A stretch of DNA of 64,000 nt from Pegea sp. RAD2-039 (GCA_034620365.1 JAQGEQ010000281.1:310001-374000), one strand, 5' to 3'. Counted from the first letter of the stretch, positions 45,294-58,809 are shown. A program made the numbers and translations. The notes: a model not told the origin generated them from the letters alone.

Positions 45294-45366
45294 AACGACC
45301 AAATTTCACTTAAACAATAATATCAAATTATTATGTTACTAAACATTGAAATGTTAAAGAATGGTT

Positions 45367-47510
45367 TCACTTATTTAACAAAATATATTTTAAATAACAA
45401 ATTAGCATATCCGAAAAATCTTCGTGATCATCGTTGTCTTTCTCCATAATGATATAAGAGATTTTGCTTTGACTTATTTCATCAGAAAGGGTTCCATCGT
45501 TTTGTTTCTGTTAAATAAAGAGACTTTTAATTTTAATATATCATATTTTAATGACAAACCTTTTTTATAAACTCTTTAGTCAAAAAGAAAACATATGTTT
45601 CTGGATCCAAAACTTGATCAGTTCTTAGAATAATCTCATTATCTTTTTCACTTTCAGTGATAGAATTTTCATCCTTAAGTAACCATTTCTTAAATTCATC
45701 TCTTATCTAATGAAAATCAAAAGTACAATTTTAATTTAACTTAAATAACTCATAGTGCTTATTAAACAGGGACAAGGTACATTAAAATCTTTATTTTTTA
45801 GCAGAAAAATTATGAGAATGTAAAGTAAATTGTTACAAGTTCATCAATTTTGACAAAAAGTCACACCTATTTTAATTATGGGAAAAGTTTAACTTCTTAA
45901 ATTAATTTTGATGATGTTTAAACTTAAAAGCTTAATTTATTAAAATTTAAACTTAAATAATAAAAAAATATTTAAAAAAATGTCTAAAATTTGGTCGTGT
46001 AACTCCATTAAAAGTATTAAAAAGAAAATAACAATTAGAATTAAAATTAAATTAATCTACAAAAAATAACTAACATGGTCAGAATCTTGTTTGGTTTCAT
46101 TTAAACAAACTATTTTGACTGGTATAGATTGTCGGCTACTGGAAATCATCAGTAGCTTGATGATCTATAAAAATAACCTAGCTTGTCAAAAAGTAAAGAT
46201 TAATCTCTGACATTCAGACCTCAAGCTTGTTTTGTTCACTTGATGCCCCTTTTATCACAAAAGCGGAAGAAAACTGTCTCAAAAACCACTGAAATGGTTA
46301 AAATTATTCAAGTTTTATATGCTTTTAAGAACCAATTAATATATTCTATATAATTTTAATATAAATAGAAAAAATGAATTTATAAGTTTATCAGAAGTTT
46401 AAAGTAGAGGTGTTTAAGTGATAATTTTCTTTTTTAATTTATTTTTCTCCAAACCTTTGTATGAAAGATGGTTGATGTTTGATGATCAGTCTTGGCATAA
46501 TCTAAAAACATCTTATTTTGAAACAGTTAAATTTTGGAAAATATTCTTACCATGTTCATTTACAATAGAATTTAACTGTTGTTGCAACTGGCCATTTGTG
46601 TCGTTTGTGATCTAAAAAAACAATTTTTTAATCTAAATAGTTTAGTTTTCGTAAAAAGCTATTAAAGTGTTAAAATATTGCTTTTGTATTTGTAGAGAAC
46701 TAAGTTTTTTTAGAAACTACTACCTCGCCACAGTTGTCGTCGTTTTGTAAAATAATTATTCTATAACGTCTTGCCAGATCAAAGAGATTTTTAGCAAACT
46801 CTTTAATTTTATCGTCATCAGTGCCCCTTGTAAACTTGAGTCCTGTTATAACTTCAAGCTGAGGTATCACATCTTCAACTAAATACTCCTCCGGCCTAAG
46901 AACAGTTTTACTTTTTTACTTAACTTAAATTACTTTCATTAATGACAAAAACAAATTAAATCTAAGTAATCAAATGATAACTTTTAGATTTTAAGCTTTT
47001 TTTCTTTTTACAACATACTAAGATTTATATACAAAATTTCTATAAATTATTTTTCACTAACAGCTTAGAGTTTTCGTCAGCACTTTCTGAATTTTCTAAT
47101 TCAATAAAATCGCTACCACTCCCATTTGCTGCTTCCTATAAAAATAATTTAGGTTATTTTCACTCAGTATGTTCATAATATACAAAATAAGTTGATATTT
47201 TAGTTTACTGCTTGAAGAAGTTTTAAAACTATATCTAAATACTTTCATTGATTAGAAAATATGAAGTTATTAGAGAATGATAACTTGTTGTACTCATATT
47301 TTAAAACATTAATATAGATATTTTAATGTTATCAGCTAGAAATAATGAAGAGATTAATAAGTAAGCTTAATCTTTACTAGGAAAATAAAACTATATGTAT
47401 AAACTAGTTTAGGAATGATTTGTATTTGAAGATAAAGTAGAACTAACCATCTCCGCATAGTTATCATTAGGTTCCAATTGTTCTTCGAGAAGTAAGTTAT
47501 TCTCGTCCAT
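45367..47510 (-). CDS. Nine-exon gene, 287 aa, unknown function
   Basis: Exons in transcript order: 47,510-47,448; 47,135-47,062; 46,895-46,724; 46,611-46,551; 46,501-46,455; 46,288-46,220; 46,164-46,075; 45,706-45,560; 45,507-45,367. All junctions are GT-AG, phases agree throughout, and the 864 coding bases give 288 codons with the stop. Introns run from about 49 to 368 bases. The protein starts MDENNLLLEEQLEPNDNY. Its N-terminus is acidic and Ser-rich. Next come EFAKNLFDLARRYRIIIL, a Gln/Asn-rich part (NGQLQQQLNSIV), a basic-hydrophobic stretch (IIKLLMISSSRQSIPVKIV) and an acidic C-terminus with MLICYLKYILLNK. AATAAA on the minus strand at 45,288-45,293 lies about 75 bases past the stop. 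There is no signal peptide or recognised domain. Confidence 0.82.
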
Positions 47511-47559
47511 TATAGTATTCGGTTGAACGAAAACTCGTGTTAAAATTAAATTAGAAATA

Positions 47560-50500
47560 AAAACAAACGTTTGTTTAGTTCTGAAATAAAGTAGTAATCG
47601 TTAAAAGGAAGAAAAGTTGTTAACTGCTTCAGTAAAAAAAGAAAAAAGCTCATGCTATAACTTGGAGAAAGGGTTAAACTTAAATGTAACCTTGTTTTTC
47701 AACTTTTGACCTTCTTATAAATTCTATTTTAAATCATAACCAAATTGAACAAATCTTACTAGAAAAAACATGATGACGTATTAACTTCCCTTTTATAAAT
47801 AGTTTACTTTCTTTTTCAATAAAAATAACAATTAAACAAAAATTCTATGAGAGCTAAGATAAGTTACAATAAGAAAGTTAACCTTTTAACTAAATAGAAA
47901 TAATATTTTTTAAACTTATTTAACAAAGGTATGGAACTTTGAACATGTTTCAAAACAAGATTTGTCTTGAAACTATTTTAACTCTAGTTATACAAACTGA
48001 ATTAAAGATAAATCAAACTCCGGTCTACAGATTTCTTTGATAGTTTATAGTATCTAAAAATAAAGAAATATCAATCAAAATTTATTAAACAAGTATTTCC
48101 GTGTTAATGTCTTCTACTGGTCGATGTTATATTCAAATAACAGGATACTTCATAATCTTTGAGTAAATTTTGTTTTCAAAAACTTACTTACGATTGTTTA
48201 AATATAGTTTTTCCTTATCCATAAATGATTTACTTGAAACGCGCTGAAATGTACGACAAAGTTTTAATAGAAAAACGTTAACAGATACATATAAACTAGA
48301 ATAATACAACGATAACCTGTATTTTGAATATTTTAAACTGAAAACGCTGCCTTGAATACAAATCAAACTAAATTATAATCTCTAGTTACATCTCAACTTC
48401 TGTTACAGTAATAATAACTGATAAATCAGATAGTCTAAGAAAGTTTACTTAGAAAAAGTTCACTGTATTTATAACAAATAGTAAACAAGTTTCTTATTTT
48501 GTTTAAACAAGAAAGCTTAAAATAAACAATTATTAAGAAGTCAAATGTAAAGATAAACATAATAATTTTTTATAATAATAATTGAAAATTTTAAAGTAAA
48601 TTTCAACATCCCAATAGATTCATTGTAGCTATTTAGAGCACTTTGTAATCATACTAGCCGAAGAGTACCCACAAAATGACTTGAGATATATTTGAAACAA
48701 ATTTTAATAGAATTTAAGTTTTGTTAAACTTTAATTTTCTGGTAACCTTTAACCTTTTTAAAGTTTTTTTTTTACTACTTTTTAACCAAGCATAGTATCA
48801 ACCAATTAACTAGCCTCGTCTTGTTCTTATCTAACCTAAAGAAGCTCACATACTGTTGAATTTTGTAAATCTTATTCATGACATTTTAACACATTTTTAC
48901 TTCTGACTTTCTCTTTGAGGTTAATTAGTACTCTAGCTAAAAAAGCAATAAATTTAAAAGTATTTTTCCATGCAATAGAAAACACAATATTTGCAAACCT
49001 TTTTACAGTTATCTCTCTAAGGCAGGTCATTATTTTTCATGTACTGTAACTAAATCACTGAAACCTTTTATACATGCTTTACTAACTACATTCACCACCA
49101 GCAATTTCCATTATATATTTACTGCTAACCACTCAAAAGATTTATTGCAGTATATTTTTTATCTCTTTAACCTTTATCACTGGAACAGATTCTTTTCATG
49201 GTACTAATTACATTATTCCACTCAACAGCATTTCAACATGGAGATATGAAGGCATCACGTTTCTATCGATCCGCTTCAATGATTTCATAGATTATAGAGA
49301 AAAAATATCGCTCTTGATCGCTCGATCCAAAAAAAAAATATTACTTTTTAAACCATAAGCTAATTTCTATTCTAAATGTCACAACTACCAATGGTGACGT
49401 CATACAAAGTCAATGCCACGTCATATGGGTAGCCATGTGGAACATCAGACAGTGTTTATAAAGTTAGCACTATTATTACGACAATTATTGATAAAAAAAT
49501 TAATACCTTAGTGACATCACAGTGGCTTTTAAAAAAATAGCTTTGATGACATCAAAAAAATCAATTTTGAGAAAAACATTTCCTCAACTTAATATTTAAT
49601 GAAACAATTAAATTGTCTGCGATGATTCCTGACTATCTGTCGCTATCATTTAATTATAAGGAAATTGGTTCTGTCTATCTTCAAGTGCTAACATTAAATT
49701 GTGGAGATATCTATTAAGTTTTTGAAGTATATAACTTACAAAGTGTAATAATGGTTTTGAAATATTATGTTTGCTGTCAAATGTAATAGTTTTTAGTAAT
49801 ACTGTTGCCATCATAAACTAGTTACGTCATTGGTAGAGACAAGCAAAGTTAATCTATATTATTGATCTAAAAATTTTTTGATAAGAACTAGTTTTGTACA
49901 TAGGATATTTATTTGAAGGAAACTTTTCGATTTTACTATTAGTTATCTTAGCACTCCAAATTTGTTGTTCCCAGGATTTTATAAAAACGACAAAAAAGAC
50001 TAAAAATATTAATAAGTTAAACACAAAAAAACTCAGATATTTTTTCTATTCTATGATTTATTTGCTACTTTTAATCTCTTATTGTACTTGTTATAACGGA
50101 AACTTTTGATTTGCTGCAAATTTATTTACAAACTTTTTCTACGTGTTTAGTGGAGTAGATCTTGATATCTTGGTAATTCATTTAGTTTTTTTTAGTTCAT
50201 TAACTTAGTTCATTAATCATCTTTCCTTTAAATTTCTCATCCTTTTACCAGCATGATATTTACAAGTTTATCAGTAAGTACTTTGGAAGACATTCTATAA
50301 AGAAGCATTAAAAGCACAAAATTTATGTTAATAAAGAGAAGTATATCTCTTATGCACATATTTGTATCGTAGATTCAAGATTGATTAATTTATTTATTTG
50401 TTTTATTATATAAAACAATAAGCAAAAAACAGTATAGTTAGCTATTTAAACTCTTATGCTACACATACAGTATTTTACATAGCAAGCCGAGAAACACATA

Positions 50501-53330
50501 ATGATTTCTTTGGCTTCAGATTACTCTTGGTTTAAAAACAATTTCATAGTTTTGATCATCCAAGTAAAAATTCTTAATCTTTACTTTGATAAAAGTTGCT
50601 AAAATCTAAATTCAAATCACTAGATAAGCAGTAAATTTATTTTGTTAGTTTCATTTATTTTAAGGCTAACTTGAAGCAACCGACTTCTTGCCAAATACTT
50701 GGATCACATTTTATATAAATACAAAGAGCTGTTTAACTTTAAGTAATCAAAATATAAGCTAGAAATCAAGTAAATCAGATTAAAATCCTTTCTCATTATA
50801 TTTCTAATTATGCATCTCTATGATGTGGATTAAGCAAAGGTTATATTTGAAAGAAAACTTCTCATTTTATTGACTAACCAAAGAAAGTATATTTTGGTTA
50901 AAATGTTGTTTCAAGGTTTATTGAACAAACCGTTTTTAATTGAAAAATATTTTTATTAATTATGCGTGGGTTATATTTTATTAAATATTTATCAAAGTAA
51001 TAATAATTTCAAGAATATAAAGTGATTTAAAAGAATTTGAAGAAAAAAAACGATTATTGTATAAGACTTGAATTTAATTTCATATTTTTATCAGATAAAA
51101 AATTTCTCACAGCTTGAGAACTATGATTTTCTCTTTTGATAATGAAAAATTCTGATAATAACCAGGCCTTATAAAAATTGTCTGAGAAACTAAACAAAAA
51201 TTCAAGTTATGTTGAAATTTTCAATTTATTGAAATAGATTAGTCATTTTTATCATAATTAATCACTTCTAATCAACTTAATCTAAGTATCTAAAGAATTT
51301 TTCACATCAATTTTGAACTGCTCATCACGTACAAAAAAAACAGTCTAGGAATATTTAGCTGTCTAAATCTTTTCGTCAGCAAGTTAAAAAAAAAAGAAAG
51401 CTAAACTTTTAAAAATTGAAGAAAGTACATGATAAGAAAGAACTTGAAGCTTGTGTTTACTTTTGAAATATTTGTCATATTCATTTAAAGTCAATTTCAT
51501 ATGATTTTTAAACATTATTCTTAACTACAATTTTTATTGAAGTATCATAGAAGTCTCTAATAACTTTACAAAAATCTACATTCAAAATAGAATATTATTT
51601 TTACAGGCTTTTCCATATTCTTATTATAATTTTGTTTAAGCATAAACCCAAAAAAGATTTTAGATGATAAATAAAATAAATAATTATTTCAAATAAATAA
51701 AATAGTTAGTAATAAGCAATTTATATGAGTTTCTAATTGAATATAAAGAATTTCCAAACAATTCCATTAACTTAAATCCATTTATAAATCTGAAGACAAA
51801 AGATAATTGCATATTTTAAAGCATATTTTTGAAAATCTAATTACATTTCTTTTATATTAGTATATTCTGTAGAATAGATTTTAAGAGAACTACTTTACCG
51901 TTTGGCTACAAATAACTTGTTCTTTTCTCATCACTACTAGTAAATTTTTGTTTATTTTCAGCAATTTTGTTTTATAGCAATTATTTCTTAAATCTGATTT
52001 CAATACAAATCATTCATTTTCTGTCTATTATTTTAGTTGCATGGCATCAAGTTAAAAGATGAACGAGTAAGTTGTAATTTTTAATAAATTATCATGTACA
52101 ATCCGTGGTTTTTATTAAAGACAAAACTAATTGAAAAATAAATAAAAAATATAGCTTCAATCATTTAGAATAAACAGGAATTTAATATTATGGAAATAAT
52201 CCAGATACCAAAGTTAAAGAATTACATCCTTTCTTAATCTATCTGTCAGATATATGCAATTATTTTATAGCTAATTATACTGTCATATAGTTTTTAACTT
52301 TCAACTTGTTTGTAAATTTACAACTAACTAGAAATATGTGAAATATTTTGTAGCACTATTCAGTAATAGTTTAAATTTAAATTAAATTTGTTTTCTGTAA
52401 AATCTTTTAATTGTAAGAAAAAAGTTCAAGTTATATTGCTAATGTCATTTTCTTGAAACCAAAAAATTAACTAGAAAAAATATTTATTGCTGAGAAAGAA
52501 AAAAATAAATAATTAAAAAACTTTTTTTATAAGGGATGAGACAAGCAGTTTGATGCAATTTTGATTTATGGAGTTTATTCAAAACAAACGTTTAAAAAAC
52601 GATAGTTTGAATATTCTTTATTTCTCTATACCATTTTTTTAATGAGAACACAAAACTTCAATAACTTTTTTTTATTTTAAACCAACAGAAATTTGTAACC
52701 AAAAGTTAAAAAAACTCTTTACCTAATGGCTTAAATTATGAACATTAATTTACTTTTCAACTTAGTGTAATTTAGCAAGCTTATATCAAAAAGAAAATTC
52801 TTGGTTTAGTTAAAATTCATATTAACTTTATTTTAGCATTACAACAACCTTCTCATATAAGAATTTTTGGAGTTAGTTTTGTACATAAAACTATTTTTTC
52901 AATATTTTAATAACAACAACTTTCGATAAACATAAAAACACGAGCTATTTAAAACATTTTACTTCTATCTTTCAAGTCAATTTTAAGGAACTTTCGTATT
53001 AAATTTGTTGAATAGTAAAAGTTTGTTTTTGATTGATACATAAAAATTGGTAAACATTTTTATTGACTTTTACAAAAAACAACTTTTTTGGTGTCTACAA
53101 AAAAATTTACTCATTGCTTACAAAAACTAGTTAGGACAATTTTCATTTTTAGCATTATCAACGGGTGAAAAAATGCTTAAACTAAAACTATTTTTGTTTA
53201 GTTAACAAAACTTTAAGTTTAAATTGTTTAAAATGAAGCTATAGGTTAATAAATTTGCTTACCAATCATTTGTTTTTAAATCATTAAAATGCAATTTAGT
53301 TAACTTTTAGAAAGTAGAAATATAAAAAAT
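47560..53330. other. Long A+T-rich stretch, no supported gene
   Basis: No consistent exon chain was found. The frames at 48,184-48,366 and 49,894-50,109 are short and match the local base bias. A small cluster of TGACGTCA-related sites lies at 49,390-49,830 (separate entry). Confidence 0.4.
49395..49830. promoter_or_regulatory. Cluster of CRE/ATF-like sites
   Basis: TGACGTCA at 49,395-49,402, then CACGTCAT near 49,419, TGACATCA near 49,510 and near 49,547, and TTACGTCATTGG near 49,824. CREB/ATF-family bZIP proteins bind TGACGTCA. No gene start is visible beside the cluster, so a regulatory role is only possible. It may be a decayed relative of the duplicon sites. Confidence 0.3.
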
Positions 53331-53374
53331 TTAAGTTTGAACAAGACTACATATATCTTTATTTCAAATACACA

Positions 53375-53509
53375 CAAGGAAAGCTTAAGGCTAAATACGT
53401 CACACTCTGACTTTCTTTTGGCATAGTGAAAAAAGCCGAAAAAAGAGAAAAAATACCAATAAGATAGAACACAAGCTTACTCAAGCTTCACTTTTCAAAC
53501 TGCAAATCG
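53375..53509 (+). promoter_or_regulatory. Promoter and 5' noncoding exon of the 198-aa gene
   Basis: The block ACACAAGG-AAGCTTAAGGCTAA followed by TACGTCACA recurs upstream of the third copy at 62,490 and in part at 57,775. A noncoding exon ends at 53,509 before GTAAGTAACTGCATGA, also conserved in copy 2. The ACGTCA half-site is a possible CREB/ATF element. Confidence 0.5.
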
Positions 53510-53584
53510 GTAAGTAACTGCATGATTTAACTATGTTAAAATTAACTAATTAAGTTTGTTTCAGGAACTTATAAGAAGCTAAAA

Positions 53585-54436
53585 ATGGAATCAATTTCAG
53601 TCAAAAACGGTTAGTCAATGATTCTAAAAATTGTTTTTTTTAATTCTTGAATTATTAATAATTACAGAAGAAACCCATCACATTATAACTGATGATGAGG
53701 ACGAAATTGTACTCCAGGAAATTGAAGTACAGGAAATTGAAGCTGATTCAACCAAATCTTATGGTAGTATAGCTGTTTCATTTTAGAAAACACTGCAGTT
53801 GATTTCTAAATATATTTTCAAGTAGATGATGGTGATGAAAATGATAAAGACGACAGCGCTACAATTAAGATGGAAGAAAAAGCTGACACCCCAGAAGATA
53901 ACCAGCTCAAGCAAATAAGTGATCTTAAAAAAGATAAGCCTGAAACTAACGAACAACCAAGCATTGAAAACAGACAAGGAAGCAACCAGTGTAATGTTTA
54001 TTCAGCTGGTGATGTACGAATAGTTGGAAACTGTAAGTTTTCAAAAACTTGAAATAATAAAGTTCAGTTTTAAATTAACTCTTTTGACATTTTAGATGTT
54101 TCATCTGACGACGAAAGCTCGGATGGTTCATATGATTTCATGTTTAACTACTTGAAAGGAGCCAGGGGATTTTACGAGCCTCAAACAGAAGATACACATG
54201 CCGATACTTGCAAAGAACGTGGTATGAAATATTTTATTTTACGAAATTACCAATTTTAATGTTTGATTTTTGATTTAAATACTTTTTTTAACTTAGAGGA
54301 CAATCGCAAGAATAGTCTTTATAGCCGGTTGCAGAAATGTTTTGGAAAAAAAAGGTGTTGCTGCAGTGGATATCCTGATGATGACCATGATGATGAATAC
54401 GGAGATGATAGTGATGAAGAAGAAACTCACCTTTAA
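53585..54436 (+). CDS. Acidic 198-aa protein with Cys-rich basic patch, unknown function
   Basis: Coding exons: 53,585-53,609; 53,668-53,763; 53,823-54,032; 54,096-54,221; 54,297-54,436. All introns are GT-AG and about 60-75 bases, with phase 1 at every junction and 597 coding bases in total. A noncoding exon ends at 53,509. The protein begins MESISVKN. A long Asp/Glu-rich part (TDDEDEIVLQEIEVQEIEAD) follows, then YSAGDVRIVGN, VSSDDESSDGSYDFMF, a neutral YLKGARGFYEPQTED segment, a Cys/Lys patch (KCFGKKRCCCSGY) and a strongly acidic tail (DDDHDDEYGDDSDEEE). There is no signal peptide or clear membrane segment. Ser-Asp-Asp-Glu runs are possible CK2 sites. AATAAA overlaps the 3' end at 54,440. 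Two broken paralogues lie downstream. Family not recognised. Confidence 0.85.
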
Positions 54437-54439
54437 GCT

Positions 54440-54445
54440 AATAAA
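54440..54445 (+). other. Poly(A) signal of the 198-aa gene
   Basis: AATAAA four bases beyond the TAA stop; close, but usable if cleavage occurs 10-30 bases on. Confidence 0.45.
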
Positions 54446-54449
54446 CACT

Positions 54450-56380
54450 GATTTTATAAAAAAATGAAAATATCTGCATTAATAAGACTTAATTCTAAGT
54501 TACATTATTTAGATTAAATATTTCTTTTTTTATGAACAAATATCGTATTTGTTGAAGTTGAAACAAATTTTTTTGTACCGTTTGAATTGGTATTTAATCA
54601 AAAAATTAAGTTTTTGTTGAATAAAATGAATCAAAAGATTTTTCGGGCTCATTTTTCCGACAACTCAAATAAAACTTTTCTTTCTTTGAACTAAAGTAAG
54701 AAGAAACTTTAATTGAGGATTTTTTAAAAATATTTGAGAGGTTACGTAGTTTACTTACTATTTTACTTGGTTAGAGAGCTTAGTATAAAAATTCAATAAT
54801 TGTAAAAAGTGTGAGACCATTTTCGTTGATTAATTAAAGAGTTATAAAAAATCATGAATGCAAGTGAAAAAGAAGTAAACAGTTGAGAACTACTTGTTTT
54901 TTCATTTCTTTTCAGCGAGACATCATGTACAATTACTTTATGTAATTAACTTATGTAGATTAGTTTGAAAATCTGCAAATTTTACAAATATATGTTTAAA
55001 GATAAACTTATCATGCTTTAAACTATTTATCGAAATAGTAAATCTACAAAATCGTCTTATTCTATAAACTGGAAAGTTAAGTTAAGAGTTAAAATTTGGT
55101 CTTACTTAAAAAATTCGTCATACCTTTAAAACTATTTTGAATCTGATTAATTTTTGAGATTACAAAGTTATCAAGTCAGAAACATCTAAGTAAGGGCTAT
55201 ATTTAAAATAATTCGTCCTAATCAAGTTTTTTCACAATTTATAAATGTTTTTAACATCTTTAAAATGATTTGTTTATACTATAAAATACTTTTACACATA
55301 ATGGCATAAGAAATTTTCTTGTATTCAATAGTCTTTAAAAACATATTTTTAGCTGTTTGTTTTTGTAGAATTATTTTGCTTTTCAAACAATGAAAACTAT
55401 TTTTACGTTCTTTAATAGATTAATGATATATGAATTTTTCTTTTAATAATGATAAATCGTGTTTTTGTACATTTAAGATGTAATAAGTAATTAAGTACAA
55501 TTCACATTATCATAAAATTTGTGCATATATTGTTCAAAACTAACAAAACATAAAATGCAACTACTTTTTTATCAAATGAGCAAACGTTGAAGCAATTTAT
55601 AGTTTGACATTAAATTTTTTTTATTCGAATTGATTGACAGATTTTAAATTGGTTTATGAACTTTTGATAATGTACTCGAAAAATTCAATCAATTTATGCC
55701 TCTACCAAAGTTTTAAAATTTTAAAGATGAAAGCTTTGTAAAGCTGAAATTTCGTCTCTTGGAAACATTATCTTCATATTATATACGTTTATTATAAAAT
55801 GCTTCAAAAGAATTATTTTATTCTAGGTCATGATTTAATTGGTTATTTATAATTTTTAAAAGAAAGTTTCTATATAACTTCCAAAACTATTTTTTTTTAG
55901 CTTGAACTGAACGCTTTTATAAAAGAAACTTTTTAAAACCTTTCATTATACTTGAAATAAGGATCTACCTTTCGAACAAATGATTTGTTTCGAAAATTCT
56001 TTATTGTCAATCAAAAATTCTCAATATTTAATTTATTTGTTTACCTTGAGATATAAATGTTTTTATTTCAAACAAAACTTCCATAGAAAGCTGCATTTTG
56101 AAGATTTTTATTGGCAATGATGTATAGATGACAACAAAAACAGAAATATAAACAAAATATTCTCCTTATGGGTATTATGGTAACTCTTCGAAACGATTTC
56201 AGCTACATTAGCCAACTAGCAATGCTGGTTGTGTCAATTACGAATTTGCACCATCTCTAATTTATTTAAATCAATAAATTATATTAATTATTCCTGATTT
56301 TTTCTCGTATCAATAGAAAAGTACTCATTTAGCAAACTCATGTTATTAATTTGTGACAAAAAACTTCATATAAGTCCATA
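54450..56380. other. A+T-rich stretch, no gene seen
   Basis: Intergenic. No exon-like G+C island is present until about 56,440. Confidence 0.45.
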
Positions 56381-56437
56381 TAAGAGACTGTACACCATTT
56401 TTATGACAACATTTCTCGGAAAAAATTCAAATTTAAA

Positions 56438-56584
56438 AGTTTAAGCCTCGTAGATAGATCGTCACTGTATCGTCAGTACCGTTCTAACATCCTCTTCGAA
56501 GCCATTAGGCGTGACCGCAACAGTCCATTTGTTCCGCCTTATATCTTTAAGTTTTTGGACATTTTGAATTATGAAACTGCATCT
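56438..56584 (+). CDS. Isolated exon-like island, unknown product
   Basis: The frame reads SLSLVDRSSLYRQYRSNILF, continues with FEAIRRDRNSPFVPPYIF and DILNYETAS, and runs into a TAG overlapping a strong GTATGT donor. G+C and CG-containing codons are clearly higher than in the surroundings. Splicing from 56,586 to the acceptor CTATTTCCAG at about 57,460 would continue in frame as YAFLAVS and stop. No ATG or strong upstream acceptor was found, so the 5' part of the gene is missing or lost. It could be a fossil exon or the end of a real gene. Confidence 0.4.
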
Positions 56585-56779
56585 TAGTATGTTTATTAAA
56601 GTAACTCTAAAATACATACATAGCATTAGAAAGTTATCACAAATTAAAATGAACAGAATAATTAAAGATTTACCTTAAAAATTTACTTTCGTAAGTTTAT
56701 ATTATGACTCACTTAAATTCTTAGATAAATAAAATAATAAAATTGATAGAAAAAATTTGCAAAACCGAAAGTCTCTTAA

Positions 56780-58800
56780 TAATATGAATGAATAAAAGTA
56801 TAATTTACTTGATCTCCTATTTTAAATATAAACTCCACAGGTGAAAATCTAGTTTATCAAATGCATGTATTGATAAATTATGAACTTGATCCAATACTCC
56901 ATTGTGTACAGATTTATTTAATAATTTAACAGGATACTTTTGTCACGATAAAAAATCTTATATCTGGATTAGAAAAATACATAGTGAGTCTCCAATGAGT
57001 CAACTGTATTTGAGGCTTTGAAAAAGAATAATCAAGATGAAAGCAGCTGAGCTGATGAGTTATTAATTGGAACCAAAAAAAATATTCTGAAAACTTTTAA
57101 TTTCACAATAGAAATTATCGTATGATGTATATCCAAATGTTTCATTTTAAAACTCACTTCATGTTGATCATTTTAAAAAGATAAACACTAATTTATATTA
57201 ATTATAAACGTTAATTAACCATACAAAAATTTTGTTTATAACAGATCATAATTAAAATTAAAAATCAATTAGCTTTAACAAAAATGTTTCTAATAATAAA
57301 ATTTATTTCTATTTCACAAATTAGAACTTTTTCAAAGTTATCAATCACAAAAAAAACTTGTGATTCTAAACTAGATACATCCAAATTGGGACACTGATAC
57401 TCACCTACCTTATTTTAAACTCTAATCAAAGTTAAATTTTTCTTTTTTGGTCTATTTCCAGCGCTTTTCTAGCAGTAAGCTGAGGGTTGCTGCCAGATAT
57501 AAACAGATTAAAGATCATAAGGCATGTATAACCTACTAACAATATTATGTTTTAATTAAAATTGACAGCTTTATATTAGTTTACAAGTCTTCTACAAAAC
57601 CATTTTCCTATTTTACACAGGTTTTCAAGCTTTTGACGGTGGGGTTTAAACCATGAAGATTAAAGGAAAAGCAAACAATTTATAAGAACACTTATCAATC
57701 ACACTCATTGGTGGTTGTTGAAAAAAGCAATAGATGAAATGAAATCTACTTATACATAAAAAAAAGGCCCTAACGTAAACACGTCACTCATGGACTTGTC
57801 TGAGACAAATTTATAAGATAAAATAAGAAGCATAAACAATCTCCACTTTTCAGTTAAGAATCGGTAAGTTACTGCATGATTGAACTTTCTTTAAAATAAC
57901 CAATTAAGTTTGTTTCAGGAACTTACCAGCAACTAAAAACTAAATCAACTTTGGTCAAATCTGGTTTTTAAAGCTTTTAAATTTATTTTTAACTTTATCA
58001 ATTGAGTTTTTTAAAGTAACAGAAGAAGCCGCAAACGTTTTGACTAATAATAAAAAAATACTAAATTCTAAGATGATAAAGCTGTTTAACTAAATTTTAT
58101 GTTATTGCACCTGTTATCGTTAAAGAAAAAATTGTAGTGTTCGTTTTCAAGCAGATGTTGCCACTGAAAATAGTTACGGACGGCTGCTTCAGCGGAAAAG
58201 TTAAGAAGAAAGAAGAAACTGACGCAGCATAAGTTAACCAGCTGAAGCAAATTAGTAGTAATGTTCTTAGAAAAAATAAGGCTAAAGCTGAAAAGCAGCC
58301 AACTATTGAAGCTACAGAGAAGCCACCTGTATAATATTTATTCAGCTGGTAGTGTACGACTAATTGGAAGCAGAAAGTTTAAAAAATTTTAAAGATAGAA
58401 GCAAAGTTTAGCTTTAAATTGTTAAATCCTTTTCATGTTTCAGGTGTTTCATCTGACGACGAAAGTTTTGATGAGTCATATGATTCTAGCCTACTTGAAA
58501 GGAGCTAAAAGATTGTACGATCTTCAAATACAGGAACTGATATTTGCAATAAACATAACATGAAATTTTAGTATCTACTAATTTATCATAATTTATTGTT
58601 TTAAATTATCAGTTTTAATATTTGATTCTTGATTTAAATACTTCTTTATACTTTAGAGGTTTATAACAACAAAAGTTTTTATTTTATCTTTATTACAGAA
58701 AATCTTTAGTAAAGGAAGTTGCTGCAACGGTAAATTTCTTGACGTGGATGCTGATAACCTTGATGATAATATAGAATACTCAAATGTTATTTATGAATAA
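56780..58800 (+). repeat. Tandem duplication, unit carrying paralogue 2
   Basis: Aligns in order with 61,590-63,543. Shared landmarks are 'atctagtttatcaa-tgcatgtattgataaa', a TTCCAGCGCT splice-acceptor-like site (57,460 and 62,150), and all exons of the acidic-protein gene. Divergence is substantial. Confidence 0.65.
57862..58800 (+). pseudogene. Pseudogene copy 2 of the 198-aa acidic protein gene
   Basis: The leader donor (GGTAAGTTACTGCATGA) and the acceptor TTTGTTTCAG before the start exon are kept, but the start ATG has become ACT. Exon 3 is scrambled. Exon 4 (from about 58,152) keeps QLKQI- and YSAG-like parts with stops, and its donor GT is GA. Exon 5 (58,443-58,560) keeps VSSDDESFDESYDS, then a frameshift. 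The last exon ends in a YSNVIYE frame, unlike copy 1 but like copy 3. It is not functional as this protein. Confidence 0.75.
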
Positions 58801-58809
58801 TTACCAGGT

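Noticed and set aside
46418..46615. 65-codon plus-strand frame
   Set aside because: It overlaps exons 4 and 5 of the nine-exon minus-strand gene and does not start with ATG.
53783..53977. Minus-strand frame opposite the 198-aa gene
   Set aside because: A shadow of exon 4, where acidic GAT/GAA codons read as hydrophobic codons on the other strand.
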